Below are positions 46,498-56,751 of a stretch of DNA of 64,000 nucleotides, piece by piece. The stretch is from Oscillospiraceae bacterium (lineage in GTDB: Bacteria; Bacillota; Clostridia; Oscillospirales; Ruminococcaceae): positions 1-64,000 of the forward strand of contig JAFYSU010000014.1 of assembly GCA_017559185.1 (NCBI GenBank), read 5' to 3'. The notes under the pieces were generated by a model, which had not been told where the DNA came from, ran no database searches, and saw only the letters and a program-made list of their open reading frames with translations. Both the position numbers and the translations under genes were made by a program. The first letter of the stretch is position 1; each line of letters begins with the position of its first letter.

Positions 46498-46513
46498 TAA
46501 AAATGCATTTATG

Positions 46514-46548
46514 CAGGAGACAGCTAAAACAGCTGTCTCCTGTTTTTT
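46514..46548 (+). terminator. Terminator after pnp
   Basis: Perfect 12-bp stem CAGGAGACAGCT / AGCTGTCTCCTG, 5-base loop, then TTTTTT. Confidence 0.95.
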
Positions 46549-46680
46549 GCAAAGAATAAAGATTTCAAGCTTTGTTTGAACTGTACACAATGGTTGAATG
46601 TTTGGGGATAAAGTGCTAAAATAGAGTAAATTAAATTACCATGGGTTATTGTGTAAAAATGCAGAAAGGAGGCGGTGTAA

Positions 46681-48723
46681 ATGGCTGTAAAACGCTGGAA
46701 TATTAGGGAATATTCCGAACAAGCAGTTTCAGAGCTTGCAATGGAAACAGGATTTCCGCGTCTTGTGTGTTCCGTTTTGGCATCCAGAGGAATAAACACT
46801 GCCGAAAAAACAGCTGCATTTTTGGGTGGGAACGAGGTTTTCCACAACCCTTATATGATGAAGGATATGGAAAAGGCGGTAGACCGTATCCGCATGGCGG
46901 TGGAAAATCAAGAGCCGATAGTTATATACGGTGATTATGATTGCGATGGCATAACTGCAACTGCACTTTTGTGCAGTTATTTGGCGGAGGTTGGGGCAGA
47001 TGTGTCCTACTACATCCCAAAAAGAGACGGCGAGGGCTATGGTCTTAACACGAAAGCAGTGTCGGCTTTGGCAAAGCGGGGAATAAAGCTGATAATTACC
47101 GTGGACAACGGTATTTCCTCGTTGGAGGAAGCCGAGCTTGCAAAGTCGTTGGGGGTAGACCTAATTATTACCGACCATCACACACCGCGCGAAACAGTGC
47201 CAAATGCTGTTGCAGTGCTTAATCCGCATCGTAAAGACTGCGAATACCCGTTTAAAGAGCTTTCGGGTGTAGGTGTTGCATTTAAATTGGTCTGTGCTTT
47301 GGAGGATGATATTGACTGCGAGGACACACTTTACCAATACGGTGCAATTACTGCACTTGGTACAGTTGCCGATGTAGTTGAGCTTAAAGGTGAAAACCGT
47401 GTTATTGTTCAAAACGGATTGCAAGGTATGGAAGACTGCCCGTATTTGGGTATAAACGCATTAATAAAAGCGGCTGGGTACGAAGGCAAACCGCTGGATT
47501 CAACTGCACTTGCGTTCGGCTTGGCACCGCGTATAAATGCGGCAGGCCGCTTGGAGCAAACAAACAAAGCTGTTGAACTGCTTTTGGCGGAAGATGAAGA
47601 AGAAGCCGAAATTTTGGCGAATGAAATAAACGAACTTAACGCCCTGCGAAGAAAAACAGAGCAGGAAATAACCGACGATATAACCAATATTATACTTAAC
47701 AATCCGAAGCTGCTTAATGAGCGAGTAATAATTATTTCCGGGGAAAACTGGAATGCGGGTGTTATTGGAATAATATGTGCGAAAATCGTCGAAAAATACG
47801 GAAAACCATGTATTTTAATATCCAACTGCGACGGTGAAGCACGCGCTTCTGCCCGAAGTGTGGAGGGTTATTCCATAATTGCAGCAATAAGCCGATGCAG
47901 CAGGCTGCTCAAGCGATTTGGCGGGCATGTAATGGCTGCCGGATTCAGCCTTGACTCGGCAGATGTGTCGGAGTTTTGCAGTGAACTTTTAGCTGATGCA
48001 AAACAGCATTTCCCAATTATGCCGGTGCATTGTATAAACATTGATTGTGTTGTCGAACCTGATTTACTTACAGTGGAAAATGTTAGTAAGCTTGAAATGC
48101 TTCAGCCTTACGGTGCAGGCAACGAACAGCCTGTTTTTGCGGTGCTTGGAGCTGTGCTTGAGGGTATAAATCCAATAGGTGACGGAAAGCATTTAAGATT
48201 GTATTTTGTAAAAGATGAAAAAAGGTTTCAGGCTTTGTATTTTGGTATGCGTGCCGAAAACTTTTTATATCAGATAGGCGACAAACTGGATATAGCTGCC
48301 GATGTAAGCCTTAATTCGTACAATAAAAGTGTATCGGTTACCGTAAAGATAAAGGATATGCGACTTAGCGGCGTGAATTATGACAATTACTTTATTCACA
48401 GTCAAATTTACGAACGCTACTGCATTGGCGAAGCGGAAGATGTTTCACTTCTTGTGCCAACACGCGAGGAAATGGGCAGGGTATACCGCTTTATTCGAAG
48501 CAATGCTGCAATCTGCACATCGAATGAGGTTATTTATTGCCGTCTGCGTGATATGGAGTACGGTAAGCTTAGAATAATTATGGATATAATGCAGGAGCTT
48601 GAGTTGATTGAAATAGCAAGCTCAAACGGCAGACAGACAATAAAAGTAATTCCAAAAACCGAAAAAGTGAACCTTGAAAGTTCGCAATTGCTGCAGGAGC
48701 TGCGCAGAAAGTGCTTGCAGTAA
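46681..48723 (+). CDS. recJ: Single-stranded-DNA exonuclease RecJ
   Basis: A 680-residue 5'-3' exonuclease for recombination and mismatch repair. DHH-family metal motifs are 'YGDYDCDGITATALL' near 82 and 'IITDHHTPRETVPNAVAVLN' near 160; the DHHA1 part has 'SRCSRLLKRFGGHVMAAGF' and an OB-fold follows. A C-terminal extension of about 120 residues is common in Firmicutes. The RelA/SpoT homologue gene is next; the apt gene often found between them is absent here. Confidence 0.95.
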   Translation: MAVKRWNIREYSEQAVSELAMETGFPRLVCSVLASRGINTAEKTAAFLGGNEVFHNPYMMKDMEKAVDRIRMAVENQEPIVIYGDYDCDGITATALLCSYLAEVGADVSYYIPKRDGEGYGLNTKAVSALAKRGIKLIITVDNGISSLEEAELAKSLGVDLIITDHHTPRETVPNAVAVLNPHRKDCEYPFKELSGVGVAFKLVCALEDDIDCEDTLYQYGAITALGTVADVVELKGENRVIVQNGLQGMEDCPYLGINALIKAAGYEGKPLDSTALAFGLAPRINAAGRLEQTNKAVELLLAEDEEEAEILANEINELNALRRKTEQEITDDITNIILNNPKLLNERVIIISGENWNAGVIGIICAKIVEKYGKPCILISNCDGEARASARSVEGYSIIAAISRCSRLLKRFGGHVMAAGFSLDSADVSEFCSELLADAKQHFPIMPVHCINIDCVVEPDLLTVENVSKLEMLQPYGAGNEQPVFAVLGAVLEGINPIGDGKHLRLYFVKDEKRFQALYFGMRAENFLYQIGDKLDIAADVSLNSYNKSVSVTVKIKDMRLSGVNYDNYFIHSQIYERYCIGEAEDVSLLVPTREEMGRVYRFIRSNAAICTSNEVIYCRLRDMEYGKLRIIMDIMQELELIEIASSNGRQTIKVIPKTEKVNLESSQLLQELRRKCLQ

Positions 48724-48756
48724 CAGGGTATTTTTATTAAAAAATCGAGGGATTAT

Positions 48757-50925
48757 ATGTATACTTACGAGCAAATGATTGAGCAGCTGGAAAGCAGCCC
48801 AAAGCAATACGATATAAATAAAATAATAAAGGCGTACAACCTTGCTGAAGTGGCACATGCGGGACAGATGCGTGAGTCGGGTGAACCATACATCAGCCAT
48901 CCAATGGCTGTTATGGAAATTCTTTTGGACCTTGGAATGGATACCGAATCCCTGATAGCTGCACTTTTGCACGATGTTGTCGAGGATACAAACATTACTC
49001 TGGACGACATTAAAAAGAACTTTGGCGACGAGGTTGCGCTGCTTGTTGACGGTGTAACCAAGCTTTCCAAAATGACATATTCTTCAAAAGAAGAACAGCA
49101 GGCGGAAAATGTACGAAAAATGCTTTTGGCAATGGCAAAGGATGTTCGCGTTATTATTATAAAGCTTGCGGACAGACTGCATAATATGCGTACCATGGGC
49201 TACAAAAAAAATGAAGACAAACGACGCGAAAAGGCAAGAGAAACAATGGAAGTGTATGCTCCGTTGGCGCATCGTTTGGGGATTCGTGCAATAAAGGAAG
49301 AACTGGAAGATATATCGCTGCGTTTTCTTGACCCTATTGGTTACCACGAAATCGAAAGAATGCTTGAGATGAAAAAGGAAGACCGCGAAAACTTTCTTAA
49401 TCGTATTAAGGAGCAAATTCAGCAGCGTCTTGCGCAGGAATCCATGGAGGTGCATCTTGCAGGTCGTGTAAAAAGCATTTACGGCATATACCGCAAGGTG
49501 TTTGTTCAGGGGCGCGAATTTGATGAAATATACGATGTTTACGCAGTTCGCCTTATAGTAAACAATATGCAGGAGTGCTACAATCTGCTTGGGATTGCGC
49601 ACGATATGTTTACACCTATTCCAAATCGCTTTAATGACTACATTTCCACACCTAAGAACAATATGTATCAGTCCCTGCATACCACAGTAGTAAACAAGGA
49701 TGCTATCCCGTTTGAAATACAAATACGCACATGGGATATGCACTATACTGCTGAATACGGTATCGCAGCGCACTGGAAATACAAAGCAGGTGTAACCAAA
49801 AAAGATAAGCTGGACGAGCGTTTGTCATGGGTGCGTCAGCTGTTGGAAGCACAGCAAATTTCCGACGATGCCGAAGATATTGTTCGTACCATTAAATCTG
49901 ACATTGCACCCGAAGAAGTATTTGTGTTTACTCCTCAGGGGGATGTTATAAGCCTGCCTACCGGTGCAACGGTGCTCGACTTTGCATATGCAATACACTC
50001 GGCGGTAGGCAACCGTACTGTCGGTGCAAAGGTAGACGGCAGAATGGTATCGCTTGATTTTAAGGTTAAAACAGGCAATATTGTTGAAATCCTTACTGCA
50101 AAAGGTCATGGTCCAAGCCGTGACTGGCTTAATATAGTTACAACAGGTGAAGCAAAAACCAAAATTCGCTCATGGTTCAAAAAAGAGCGCCGCGAGGAAA
50201 ACATTGTTGAAGGTCGTCAGCAGGTTGAGCGTGAAATGCGCCGCAACCTTATGAATGTTGATGATGCCGATTTGGAACAGTTCCTTATGGGTGTTGCGAA
50301 AAAACAAAACACTCCTACATTGGACGATTTCTACGCTGCTGTAGGTTACGGTGGTATATCCTTGTCCAAGCTGCTTCCGCGAATGAAAGAAGCGTACAAG
50401 GCTTATCGTGTGGTTGAAGAAGACCCAGTGGAAAAAACACTTGCTGCCAATAAGCCTAAAAAAGAACGCAAGGCAAGCGGAGGTGTTGTTGTTGAGGGCT
50501 TGGACAGCTGCCTTGTAAAATTTGCAAAATGCTGCAACCCGCTGCCGGGTGATGATATTATAGGCTTTGTTACTCGTGGCTACGGTGTTTCAATCCACAA
50601 AAAAGATTGTGTTAATGTGGAAAATTCACCTGAAGACCAAAAAAACCGTTGGGTAAATGCCGAATGGGCTAAAAACTTCCGCGAAAAATTCCAGTCTACA
50701 ATCGACATTAAATCGGAAAACCGCACAGGTCTGCTTGCAGATGTCAGCATACTTCTTTCCAACATGCACATTCCAATTCATTCGGTAATGGCAAAGGAAC
50801 TTAAAGAGGGATACACCATAATTCAAATTACGGTAGAGGTTGCCGACCTTGGTCAGCTTACACATCTGCTTAATGCACTGGGCGGTGTTAAAGGTGTATT
50901 CAGCGTTCAGCGTTCGCTGCAATAA
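48757..50925 (+). CDS. relA: Bifunctional (p)ppGpp synthetase/hydrolase (RelA/SpoT homologue)
   Basis: A 722-residue long RSH enzyme controlling the stringent response. Domains in order: HD hydrolase (about 45-145, 'YISHPMAVMEILL', 'ALLHDVVEDTNIT'), synthetase (about 235-350, 'VKSIYGIYRKVF', 'NNMYQSLHTTVVNKDAIPF'), TGS (about 385-450, 'VFTPQGDVISLPTGATVLDF'), a zinc-finger-like 'KFAKCCNPLPGDDIIGFVTR', and ACT (about 645-720). The intact HD motif suggests it both makes and degrades alarmone. Confidence 0.97.
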   Translation: MYTYEQMIEQLESSPKQYDINKIIKAYNLAEVAHAGQMRESGEPYISHPMAVMEILLDLGMDTESLIAALLHDVVEDTNITLDDIKKNFGDEVALLVDGVTKLSKMTYSSKEEQQAENVRKMLLAMAKDVRVIIIKLADRLHNMRTMGYKKNEDKRREKARETMEVYAPLAHRLGIRAIKEELEDISLRFLDPIGYHEIERMLEMKKEDRENFLNRIKEQIQQRLAQESMEVHLAGRVKSIYGIYRKVFVQGREFDEIYDVYAVRLIVNNMQECYNLLGIAHDMFTPIPNRFNDYISTPKNNMYQSLHTTVVNKDAIPFEIQIRTWDMHYTAEYGIAAHWKYKAGVTKKDKLDERLSWVRQLLEAQQISDDAEDIVRTIKSDIAPEEVFVFTPQGDVISLPTGATVLDFAYAIHSAVGNRTVGAKVDGRMVSLDFKVKTGNIVEILTAKGHGPSRDWLNIVTTGEAKTKIRSWFKKERREENIVEGRQQVEREMRRNLMNVDDADLEQFLMGVAKKQNTPTLDDFYAAVGYGGISLSKLLPRMKEAYKAYRVVEEDPVEKTLAANKPKKERKASGGVVVEGLDSCLVKFAKCCNPLPGDDIIGFVTRGYGVSIHKKDCVNVENSPEDQKNRWVNAEWAKNFREKFQSTIDIKSENRTGLLADVSILLSNMHIPIHSVMAKELKEGYTIIQITVEVADLGQLTHLLNALGGVKGVFSVQRSLQ

Positions 50926-50937
50926 GGAGGATTTTGC

Positions 50938-51399
50938 GTGAAGGCAGTTATACAGCGTACGGCGTATTGCCGTGTAACGGTGGACGGCAGGGAAACAGGA
51001 AGCATACAAAAGGGACTATTGGTGCTTTTGGGTGTGTCGGATAACGATACCGAAAAGGAACTTGATTACCTTGCCGAAAAGATAATCGGTTTAAGAATAT
51101 TTGAAGATGAACAGGGCAAAATGAACCTTTCGTTGGCAGATGTGGGCGGCGAACTGATGGTGGTTTCGCAGTTTACGCTTTATGGAGACTGCCGTAAGGG
51201 CCGCCGACCTTCGTTCATTGGTGCAGGAAAGCCTGAACACGCAAATGCTATGTATGAAAAATTCATACAAAAAGCACAGCAGCTTAATGTTGCAAAGGTT
51301 GCACATGGTGAGTTTGGTGCAGACATGAAGGTGGAGCTGCTTAATGATGGTCCTGTTACATTGATTTTGGATACTGATGAAATAATGCCCAAGAAATAA
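50938..51399 (+). CDS. dtd: D-aminoacyl-tRNA deacylase
   Basis: A 153-residue enzyme that removes D-amino acids (and Gly from tRNA-Ala) as a translation proofreading step. The active-site motif 'SQFTLYGDCRKGRRPSF' is near residue 79 and the second motif 'LNDGPVTLILDT' near the end. Start GTG follows AAGGAGG, 12 bases after the RSH gene, a classic pairing. Confidence 0.97.
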   Translation: MKAVIQRTAYCRVTVDGRETGSIQKGLLVLLGVSDNDTEKELDYLAEKIIGLRIFEDEQGKMNLSLADVGGELMVVSQFTLYGDCRKGRRPSFIGAGKPEHANAMYEKFIQKAQQLNVAKVAHGEFGADMKVELLNDGPVTLILDTDEIMPKK

Positions 51400-51422
51400 T
51401 TTTACTAAAAGGGGGATTTTCC

Positions 51423-52049
51423 ATGATGGAGCTGAGCCGCGTAAACTGCGGATATGAGGCAGCAAACTGCTACTGCATAAAGTACAGTGATACCGAATGT
51501 CTGCTTGTAGACCCTGGCGACAGAGCCGACAGGGTACTGGCTTACCTTGAACAAAAAAGCCTTAAGCTGACGCACATTTTGCTCACTCATGGACATTTTG
51601 ACCATACAGGTGCCTGCAAGGAGCTGCGCGAGGAAACAGGCTGCAAAATTGCAATAGGCAAAGGCAACGAAATAATGCTGCGTGACCCCGATTATGCAGG
51701 CGTTACATTTTTCAGACTGCCAAATCCGCAGCGTTATCTGTTCGAACCTGATATGATTGTTGACGATGGCGATGTACTTGAATTTGGTGAACTTAAAATT
51801 AAAGTAATAGGTGCATCAGGACATACCGCAGGCGATGTTTGCTACCTTGTTGATGATATACTGATTACAGGCGATGTACTGTTCGAGGGCAACTGCGGCC
51901 GCTGTGACCTTCCGGGAGGCAGTTGGGAAAGAATGCAGAAATCACTTGCCAAGCTAAAGGCACTTCCGGGGGATTACAAGGTGCTTTCGGGTCATGGGCC
52001 GGACACAACCTTGGACAGAGAAAGAAAATACAATCCATACATGAAATAG
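51423..52049 (+). CDS. MBL-fold metallohydrolase (glyoxalase II-like)
   Basis: A 208-residue metallo-beta-lactamase-fold protein. The metal motif H-x-H-x-D-H is visible in 'ILLTHGHFDHTGACKEL' near residue 59, with further ligands in 'GASGHTAGDVCYLV' and 'DDILITGDVLFEGNCGRCDL', and 'VLSGHGPDTTLDRERKYN' at the end. This is the YqgX/GloB-like group; the substrate is uncertain. It sits between dtd and the HemZ-like gene in one transcript. Confidence 0.92.
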   Translation: MMELSRVNCGYEAANCYCIKYSDTECLLVDPGDRADRVLAYLEQKSLKLTHILLTHGHFDHTGACKELREETGCKIAIGKGNEIMLRDPDYAGVTFFRLPNPQRYLFEPDMIVDDGDVLEFGELKIKVIGASGHTAGDVCYLVDDILITGDVLFEGNCGRCDLPGGSWERMQKSLAKLKALPGDYKVLSGHGPDTTLDRERKYNPYMK

Positions 52050-52075
52050 TGTTATGCTCGAAGGGGGAATGAAAA

Positions 52076-53578
52076 TTGCAGATTTTAAATATAGGACACT
52101 CCATGCATTACGAGATGGAATGTCTGGCAATGCTGTTCCTTTCCGGCGAAAAAATCGAGCGCATTCAAAATGAAAGTGAAATTACAGGTGATTACCTTAA
52201 AACTACCCTTGAAAAAAATGATGCACAGTGGGTAATGTCTGCCGAGCTTTCGGTTGAGGGAAATGTTTTCAGCGACAGCGAAACCATAAATTCGCAAACA
52301 CTGCCGGAACTTACCGAATGTGAAAGAACAATGGGCAGAGTGGTTTACAGGATTTTCAGTGAAGCTACGGGGAAACGCCCTAAATGGGGGATACTTACGG
52401 GAATACGCCCTGTTAAGCTGTTCCGTACAAGAATGGCAGAGGGCATGACCGAAGAAGAAACTGCCGAGCTTTACCGCACAAAGTGCCTTGTTGATGATGA
52501 AAAAATACAGCTGGCACTGGCAACTGCACGCGAAGAGGAAAAAATAGTTGCAACAAACAGCCCCGAAAGCTTTAGTCTTTACATTTCAATTCCGTTTTGC
52601 CCGTCCAGATGCCATTACTGCTCTTTTGTATCGCACGATATTGCAAGCCCATCAGCAAAAAAGCTGATAGCACCATATGTCGAAAAGCTTGCGGAGGAAA
52701 TACGCGCAACTGGAAAACTGGTAAAACAGCTTGGACTTCGTCTTGAAACGGTTTACTTTGGCGGTGGTACACCAACTACGCTTACTGCACAGCAGCTTGA
52801 ATTTTTGTGCAGTGCGGTTTCCGAAAGCTTTGACATGACAACGCTTAGGGAATATACCGTTGAAGCAGGTCGTCCCGACACAATAACCCGTGAAAAGCTT
52901 GAAACGCTTAAAAAAGCGGGTGTAACCAGAATAAGTATAAATCCGCAAACATTAAACGATGAAGTGCTTAAAGGAATAGGACGAAAACATACTGCACAGC
53001 AGGTAATTGACTGTTTTGAGATGGCTCGTGAGATAGGGTTTGACAACATAAACATGGACCTTATAGCGGGACTTATGGGAGATGACCTGCCAAGCTTTGA
53101 GCGTACAATTGAACAAATCTCACAGATTTTGCCCGAAAATGTTACCGTTCATACATTATCGGTAAAGCGTTCGGCAGATTACGGACGCCGTAAGGAAGAG
53201 GTGCTTGCACACGACAAAACAGTGGAGCAGATGGTACAGCTTGCTCAGCGCAGGTTTATGAGTGATGGGTATCTTCCGTATTATCTTTACAAACAAAAGA
53301 ACACCCTTGCTAACCTTGAAAATACGGGTTACAGCAAGCAGGGCAAGGAATGTTTGTACAATGTGTTGATTATGGAGGAGATACAAACCATACTTGCGGT
53401 GGGGGCAGGTGCTTCCACAAAGCTGTGCTTTGGTAATGGAAAGGTAATCGAAAGGGTGTATAATTACAAATACCCTTATGAGTATGTAAATAATTTCGAC
53501 GAAATTCTCCGACGCAAGGAGCGATTAATCTCGTTCTACAATGAAAACGCATGGGATTCACAAACCAAGCGTGGGTGA
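52076..53578 (+). CDS. hemZ: HemZ-like radical SAM protein (coproporphyrinogen dehydrogenase family)
   Basis: A 500-residue oxygen-independent coproporphyrinogen oxidase-like protein. The Fe-S motif C-x3-C-x2-C is present in 'PFCPSRCHYCSFVSHDIASP' near residue 177, followed by 'TVYFGGGTPTTLTAQQLEF' and the HemN-like core. An N-terminal region of about 160 residues ('GILTGIRPVKLFRTRM') is the HemZ-specific extension. With no other heme gene nearby, the true substrate in this anaerobe is open. Start is TTG at 52076. Confidence 0.9.
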   Translation: MQILNIGHSMHYEMECLAMLFLSGEKIERIQNESEITGDYLKTTLEKNDAQWVMSAELSVEGNVFSDSETINSQTLPELTECERTMGRVVYRIFSEATGKRPKWGILTGIRPVKLFRTRMAEGMTEEETAELYRTKCLVDDEKIQLALATAREEEKIVATNSPESFSLYISIPFCPSRCHYCSFVSHDIASPSAKKLIAPYVEKLAEEIRATGKLVKQLGLRLETVYFGGGTPTTLTAQQLEFLCSAVSESFDMTTLREYTVEAGRPDTITREKLETLKKAGVTRISINPQTLNDEVLKGIGRKHTAQQVIDCFEMAREIGFDNINMDLIAGLMGDDLPSFERTIEQISQILPENVTVHTLSVKRSADYGRRKEEVLAHDKTVEQMVQLAQRRFMSDGYLPYYLYKQKNTLANLENTGYSKQGKECLYNVLIMEEIQTILAVGAGASTKLCFGNGKVIERVYNYKYPYEYVNNFDEILRRKERLISFYNENAWDSQTKRG

Positions 53579-53622
53579 GATATAATAAAAATAGCTTCAG
53601 ACAGAAAGGTAGGATTAATTTT

Positions 53623-53982
53623 ATGGGCAGCTTTGACAGATTATTTAATAAAGCGGTGGATGTGGCAAACACAGCAGGCAAAAAAACAGGAGAAGTGATT
53701 GAAGCATCCAAAATCCGTGTGCGTGCAGCTAATTTGGAGAACGACATCCAAAAACTTATGGCAAAGCTTGGCAACATTGTGTATGAAGGCAAGAAAAACG
53801 GAACTGAAAACGATGACCTTGTTGAAAGATATGTAAACGAAATTGATGAACTGCGCAAACAGCTCAGCGAGCTTAACGCACAGATTGATGATATTCATCA
53901 GGTTAGAAAATGCACAAACTGCGGTGCTTCCAACGGTGAGGAAAACATCTTCTGCCAAAGATGCGGTGCAAAGCTGGGCTGA
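53623..53982 (+). CDS. Small coiled-coil zinc-ribbon protein
   Basis: About 119 residues. The first 95 form a long helix or coiled coil ('SFDRLFNKAVDVANTAGKKT' onward); the end is a zinc ribbon with four cysteines (C-T-N-C ... C-Q-R-C). Genes of this shape are common in clostridia; function unknown. ATG 53623 follows AAAGG-type sequence; the frame is open to 53551 but upstream is the end of hemZ. Confidence 0.8.
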   Translation: MGSFDRLFNKAVDVANTAGKKTGEVIEASKIRVRAANLENDIQKLMAKLGNIVYEGKKNGTENDDLVERYVNEIDELRKQLSELNAQIDDIHQVRKCTNCGASNGEENIFCQRCGAKLG

Positions 53983-54088
53983 TTTGATTGCTTGATGCAA
54001 GCTTGCGCTTGATGTAAGACCGCTTATAATGAATGTGCACCGTGCATAGTATTGTAATAAAGCGGTCAAGTGGAAAGGAGCAAGGTGA

Positions 54089-55831
54089 TTGGCAGTCGAA
54101 AAAAAACAAACTTTTCTGCACGGGGCAGCAATTTTAGCGGTAGGTACAATGATGGTAAAAGCTATTGGGGTACTGTTCAAAACACCGCTGAATAACCTGC
54201 TTGACGGTGTGGGCATGGCGTACTTTTCTTCAGCGTACACCATATTCAATACATTATATGCACTTTCGGTGGCGGGACTTCCTATAGCGGTGTCCCGCCT
54301 TGTTTCGCAAAATGCGGTTTTGGGTCGCTGGCGTGAAATACAAAAAATTCTTACTCTGTCACGCAGATTATTTTTTATTAGCGGCAGTGTGGGCTTTTTT
54401 GTTATGCTTTTTGCGGCTCGTTCGTTTGCGGAACTGGTTCGCAACCCTGGTGCTTATTTGGCTGTAACGGCAATGTCGCCGGCAGTCTTGTTTTGCTGCA
54501 TGACAGCGGCTTACAGGGGGTATTTTCAAGGTCTAAGCAATATGTACCCCACAGCCGTTTCGCAGGTTATAGAGGCATTAACAAAGCTGGTTTTCGGTAT
54601 AGGCTTTGCTTGGATTGTGATAAACAAGCTTGAAAATGAATACAAGCTGACTTCGACTGTTTTGGGAATGCTTGCAGCCGATGATGCTCAGGCGGCGGTT
54701 ATTATTTCGCAGTACAGTGCAGCGGCAGCAATTGCGGGCATTGTTGTAAGCACTGCATTTGGTACGCTGTACTGCCGAATTCGCTGGAAAGCGGGCGGTG
54801 ACGGAATAACTGCCGAGCAATTGGAAAATTCGCCAAAGCCGTCGGGTTCTTTTGGAATAATAAAGGAGCTGTTAAGGGTGGCGGTTCCTGTTTGTATGGG
54901 TGCGGTAGTGCTTAATGTTACCTCGCTGATAGACATGGTATCAATAATGGGCTGTCTTGAAAAAGCGGTGCTGGCTGATGCTGATATTGTAAGGAAAATG
55001 TATCTGCCTTACTTTACAAAAGGACTTCGCACGGTGGATATTCCCGCTTACCTTTACGGCTGTTATGCGGGAATTGCCGTTACCATGTTTAATTTGATAC
55101 CTGCAATTACCTCCACAATAGGGGTGAGTGCGCTGCCTGCGGTTACGGCAGCGTGGGTAAGCGGTGACAGGGAAAAAACAGCACGCAGCGTGGAGTCGGT
55201 TTTGCGTGTAAGCGGTATAGTTGCTTTTCCTGCGGGGCTTGGACTTTCTGTAATGGCAAGACCTGCTGCGGAATTGGTTTTCAGTCGCTCGCCTATGGAA
55301 GCGGCTGTGGGAGGTCAGCTTTTACAGGTGCTTGCACTGTCGGCAATTTTGGTGGCATTATCCACACCAATAAACAGTGTGCTTCAGGCGATTGGTCAGA
55401 TGACCCTGCCTGTAAAGCTAATGCTTGCAGGTGCGGTAATAAAGCTTGGGGTAAATTGTATGTTTATTGGTATTCCGCAAATAAACATACAGGCTGCGCC
55501 GTTTGGAACTCTGGCTTGCTACATTATAATAATTGGGATGAGCTTGAAATATCTTAACAAGCACCTTGGTGTAAAGCTGCGTTGGAACAAGGTGTTTGGC
55601 TGTTCGTTTGCTTCGGCAATACTGTGTGCAATGGCTGCATGGTCATCATACGGAATGCTGAAACTGCGCATTTCGCAGCCGCTTGCAACGCTTGTTTCCA
55701 TAGCTTTGGGAGCGGTTATATATGCAATTTCACTACTTTTAATGGGTGGAATATGCAAAGAAGATGTTGTTATGTTACCTAAAGGGGAAAAAATTGCAAA
55801 ACTACTTGAAAACAAGCGGTTTTTAAGGTAA
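54089..55831 (+). CDS. SpoVB/MurJ-superfamily polysaccharide flippase
   Basis: A 580-residue protein with about 14 membrane helices of the MOP exporter superfamily. It begins 'QTFLHGAAILAVGTMMVKAI' and has 'GVGMAYFSSAYTIFNTLYAL' and 'AYRGYFQGLSNMYPTAVSQV', the SpoVB/YabM-type features. Such proteins flip lipid-linked cell-wall precursors; spore cortex or wall synthesis is likely. TTG start after AAAGGAG. It precedes mazG, like yabM before yabN (mazG) in Bacillus. Confidence 0.92.
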   Translation: MAVEKKQTFLHGAAILAVGTMMVKAIGVLFKTPLNNLLDGVGMAYFSSAYTIFNTLYALSVAGLPIAVSRLVSQNAVLGRWREIQKILTLSRRLFFISGSVGFFVMLFAARSFAELVRNPGAYLAVTAMSPAVLFCCMTAAYRGYFQGLSNMYPTAVSQVIEALTKLVFGIGFAWIVINKLENEYKLTSTVLGMLAADDAQAAVIISQYSAAAAIAGIVVSTAFGTLYCRIRWKAGGDGITAEQLENSPKPSGSFGIIKELLRVAVPVCMGAVVLNVTSLIDMVSIMGCLEKAVLADADIVRKMYLPYFTKGLRTVDIPAYLYGCYAGIAVTMFNLIPAITSTIGVSALPAVTAAWVSGDREKTARSVESVLRVSGIVAFPAGLGLSVMARPAAELVFSRSPMEAAVGGQLLQVLALSAILVALSTPINSVLQAIGQMTLPVKLMLAGAVIKLGVNCMFIGIPQINIQAAPFGTLACYIIIIGMSLKYLNKHLGVKLRWNKVFGCSFASAILCAMAAWSSYGMLKLRISQPLATLVSIALGAVIYAISLLLMGGICKEDVVMLPKGEKIAKLLENKRFLR

Positions 55832-55895
55832 TATATGAAATGTTCGAATTCCGGCGATGGTTCATTCTGCATGTTTGAGGCGGAGGTTGAAGGAT

Positions 55896-56708
55896 TTGCC
55901 AAAAGTTGATTTTACTTTTAAAGACAGTTATAAAGTTGATGACCTTGTACAAATTGTCAAGCTGCTTCGCGGTGAGGGCGGATGCCCTTGGGAGAGGGAG
56001 CAGACACATGATTCAATAAAGGGCAATTTGTTGGAAGAAACTTACGAGGCTTACGAAGCAATAGTTTTGAATGATACTCAGCTGCTGCGCGAAGAGCTTG
56101 GCGATGTTTTGCTTCAAGTGGTTTTTCATGCGCAGATTGAAAACGAAGCAGGCAGCTTTGATTTTGACAGCGTTTGTAATGATGTTTGCCAAAAGCTAAT
56201 CGAGCGTCACCCGCATGTCTTTGGTGCGGTAAAGGCGGATAATTCCGAGCAGGTTTTGGAAAATTGGGATAAAATCAAGCAAAAGCAAAAAAACCAGACA
56301 ACTGCAACGCAAACGCTTAAGGCTGTTCCAAGTGTTTTCCCTGCATTGATGAAAGCACAAAAGGTGCAAAAGCGTGCGGCAAAAGTCGGATTTGATTACC
56401 CGGATACTGATTGGGCTGTAAAGGACCTTGTCAGCGAGGTCGAAGAATTAAAATCGGCTATTTCTTCAAATGATATGGAAAATGCAGCGGAAGAATTGGG
56501 CGATGTGATTTTCTCGGCAGTAAATGTGGCAAGATTTATAAAGGCGGATGCCGAATCGGCTCTGAATGAATCCACAAAGAAGTTTATTAACCGTTTTGAA
56601 AAGGTTGAAGAGTTGGCGATTGCCAAAGGTGTTGATATGAATACTGCTTCTATCGAACAGTTGGACGCACTTTGGAAAGAGGCTAAACGCATCGAACGCC
56701 AAGCCTGA
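55896..56708 (+). CDS. mazG: Nucleoside triphosphate pyrophosphohydrolase MazG
   Basis: About 270 residues with two MazG domains. The first has 'LRGEGGCPWEREQTHDSIKG' and 'LLEETYEAYEAI' (Glu metal ligands) plus 'REELGDVLLQVVFHAQI'; the second has 'EVEELKSAI' and 'EELGDVIFSAVNVAR'. It removes non-canonical NTPs. It lacks the N-terminal methylase-like domain of Bacillus YabN. Start TTG at 55896 with GGAGG upstream. Confidence 0.95.
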   Translation: MPKVDFTFKDSYKVDDLVQIVKLLRGEGGCPWEREQTHDSIKGNLLEETYEAYEAIVLNDTQLLREELGDVLLQVVFHAQIENEAGSFDFDSVCNDVCQKLIERHPHVFGAVKADNSEQVLENWDKIKQKQKNQTTATQTLKAVPSVFPALMKAQKVQKRAAKVGFDYPDTDWAVKDLVSEVEELKSAISSNDMENAAEELGDVIFSAVNVARFIKADAESALNESTKKFINRFEKVEELAIAKGVDMNTASIEQLDALWKEAKRIERQA

Positions 56709-56751
56709 CAATATGCGGTTAAGCATGTAAAAATTTTGGAGGTATAACACA

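Noticed and set aside
44434-46590. 718-codon open frame on the minus strand across pnp
   Set aside because: It is the mirror of a highly expressed gene with biased codons; composition (Cys, Asn, Phe rich) is not protein-like. Same for the long minus-strand frames over infB (37700-39988), groEL and flagellin.
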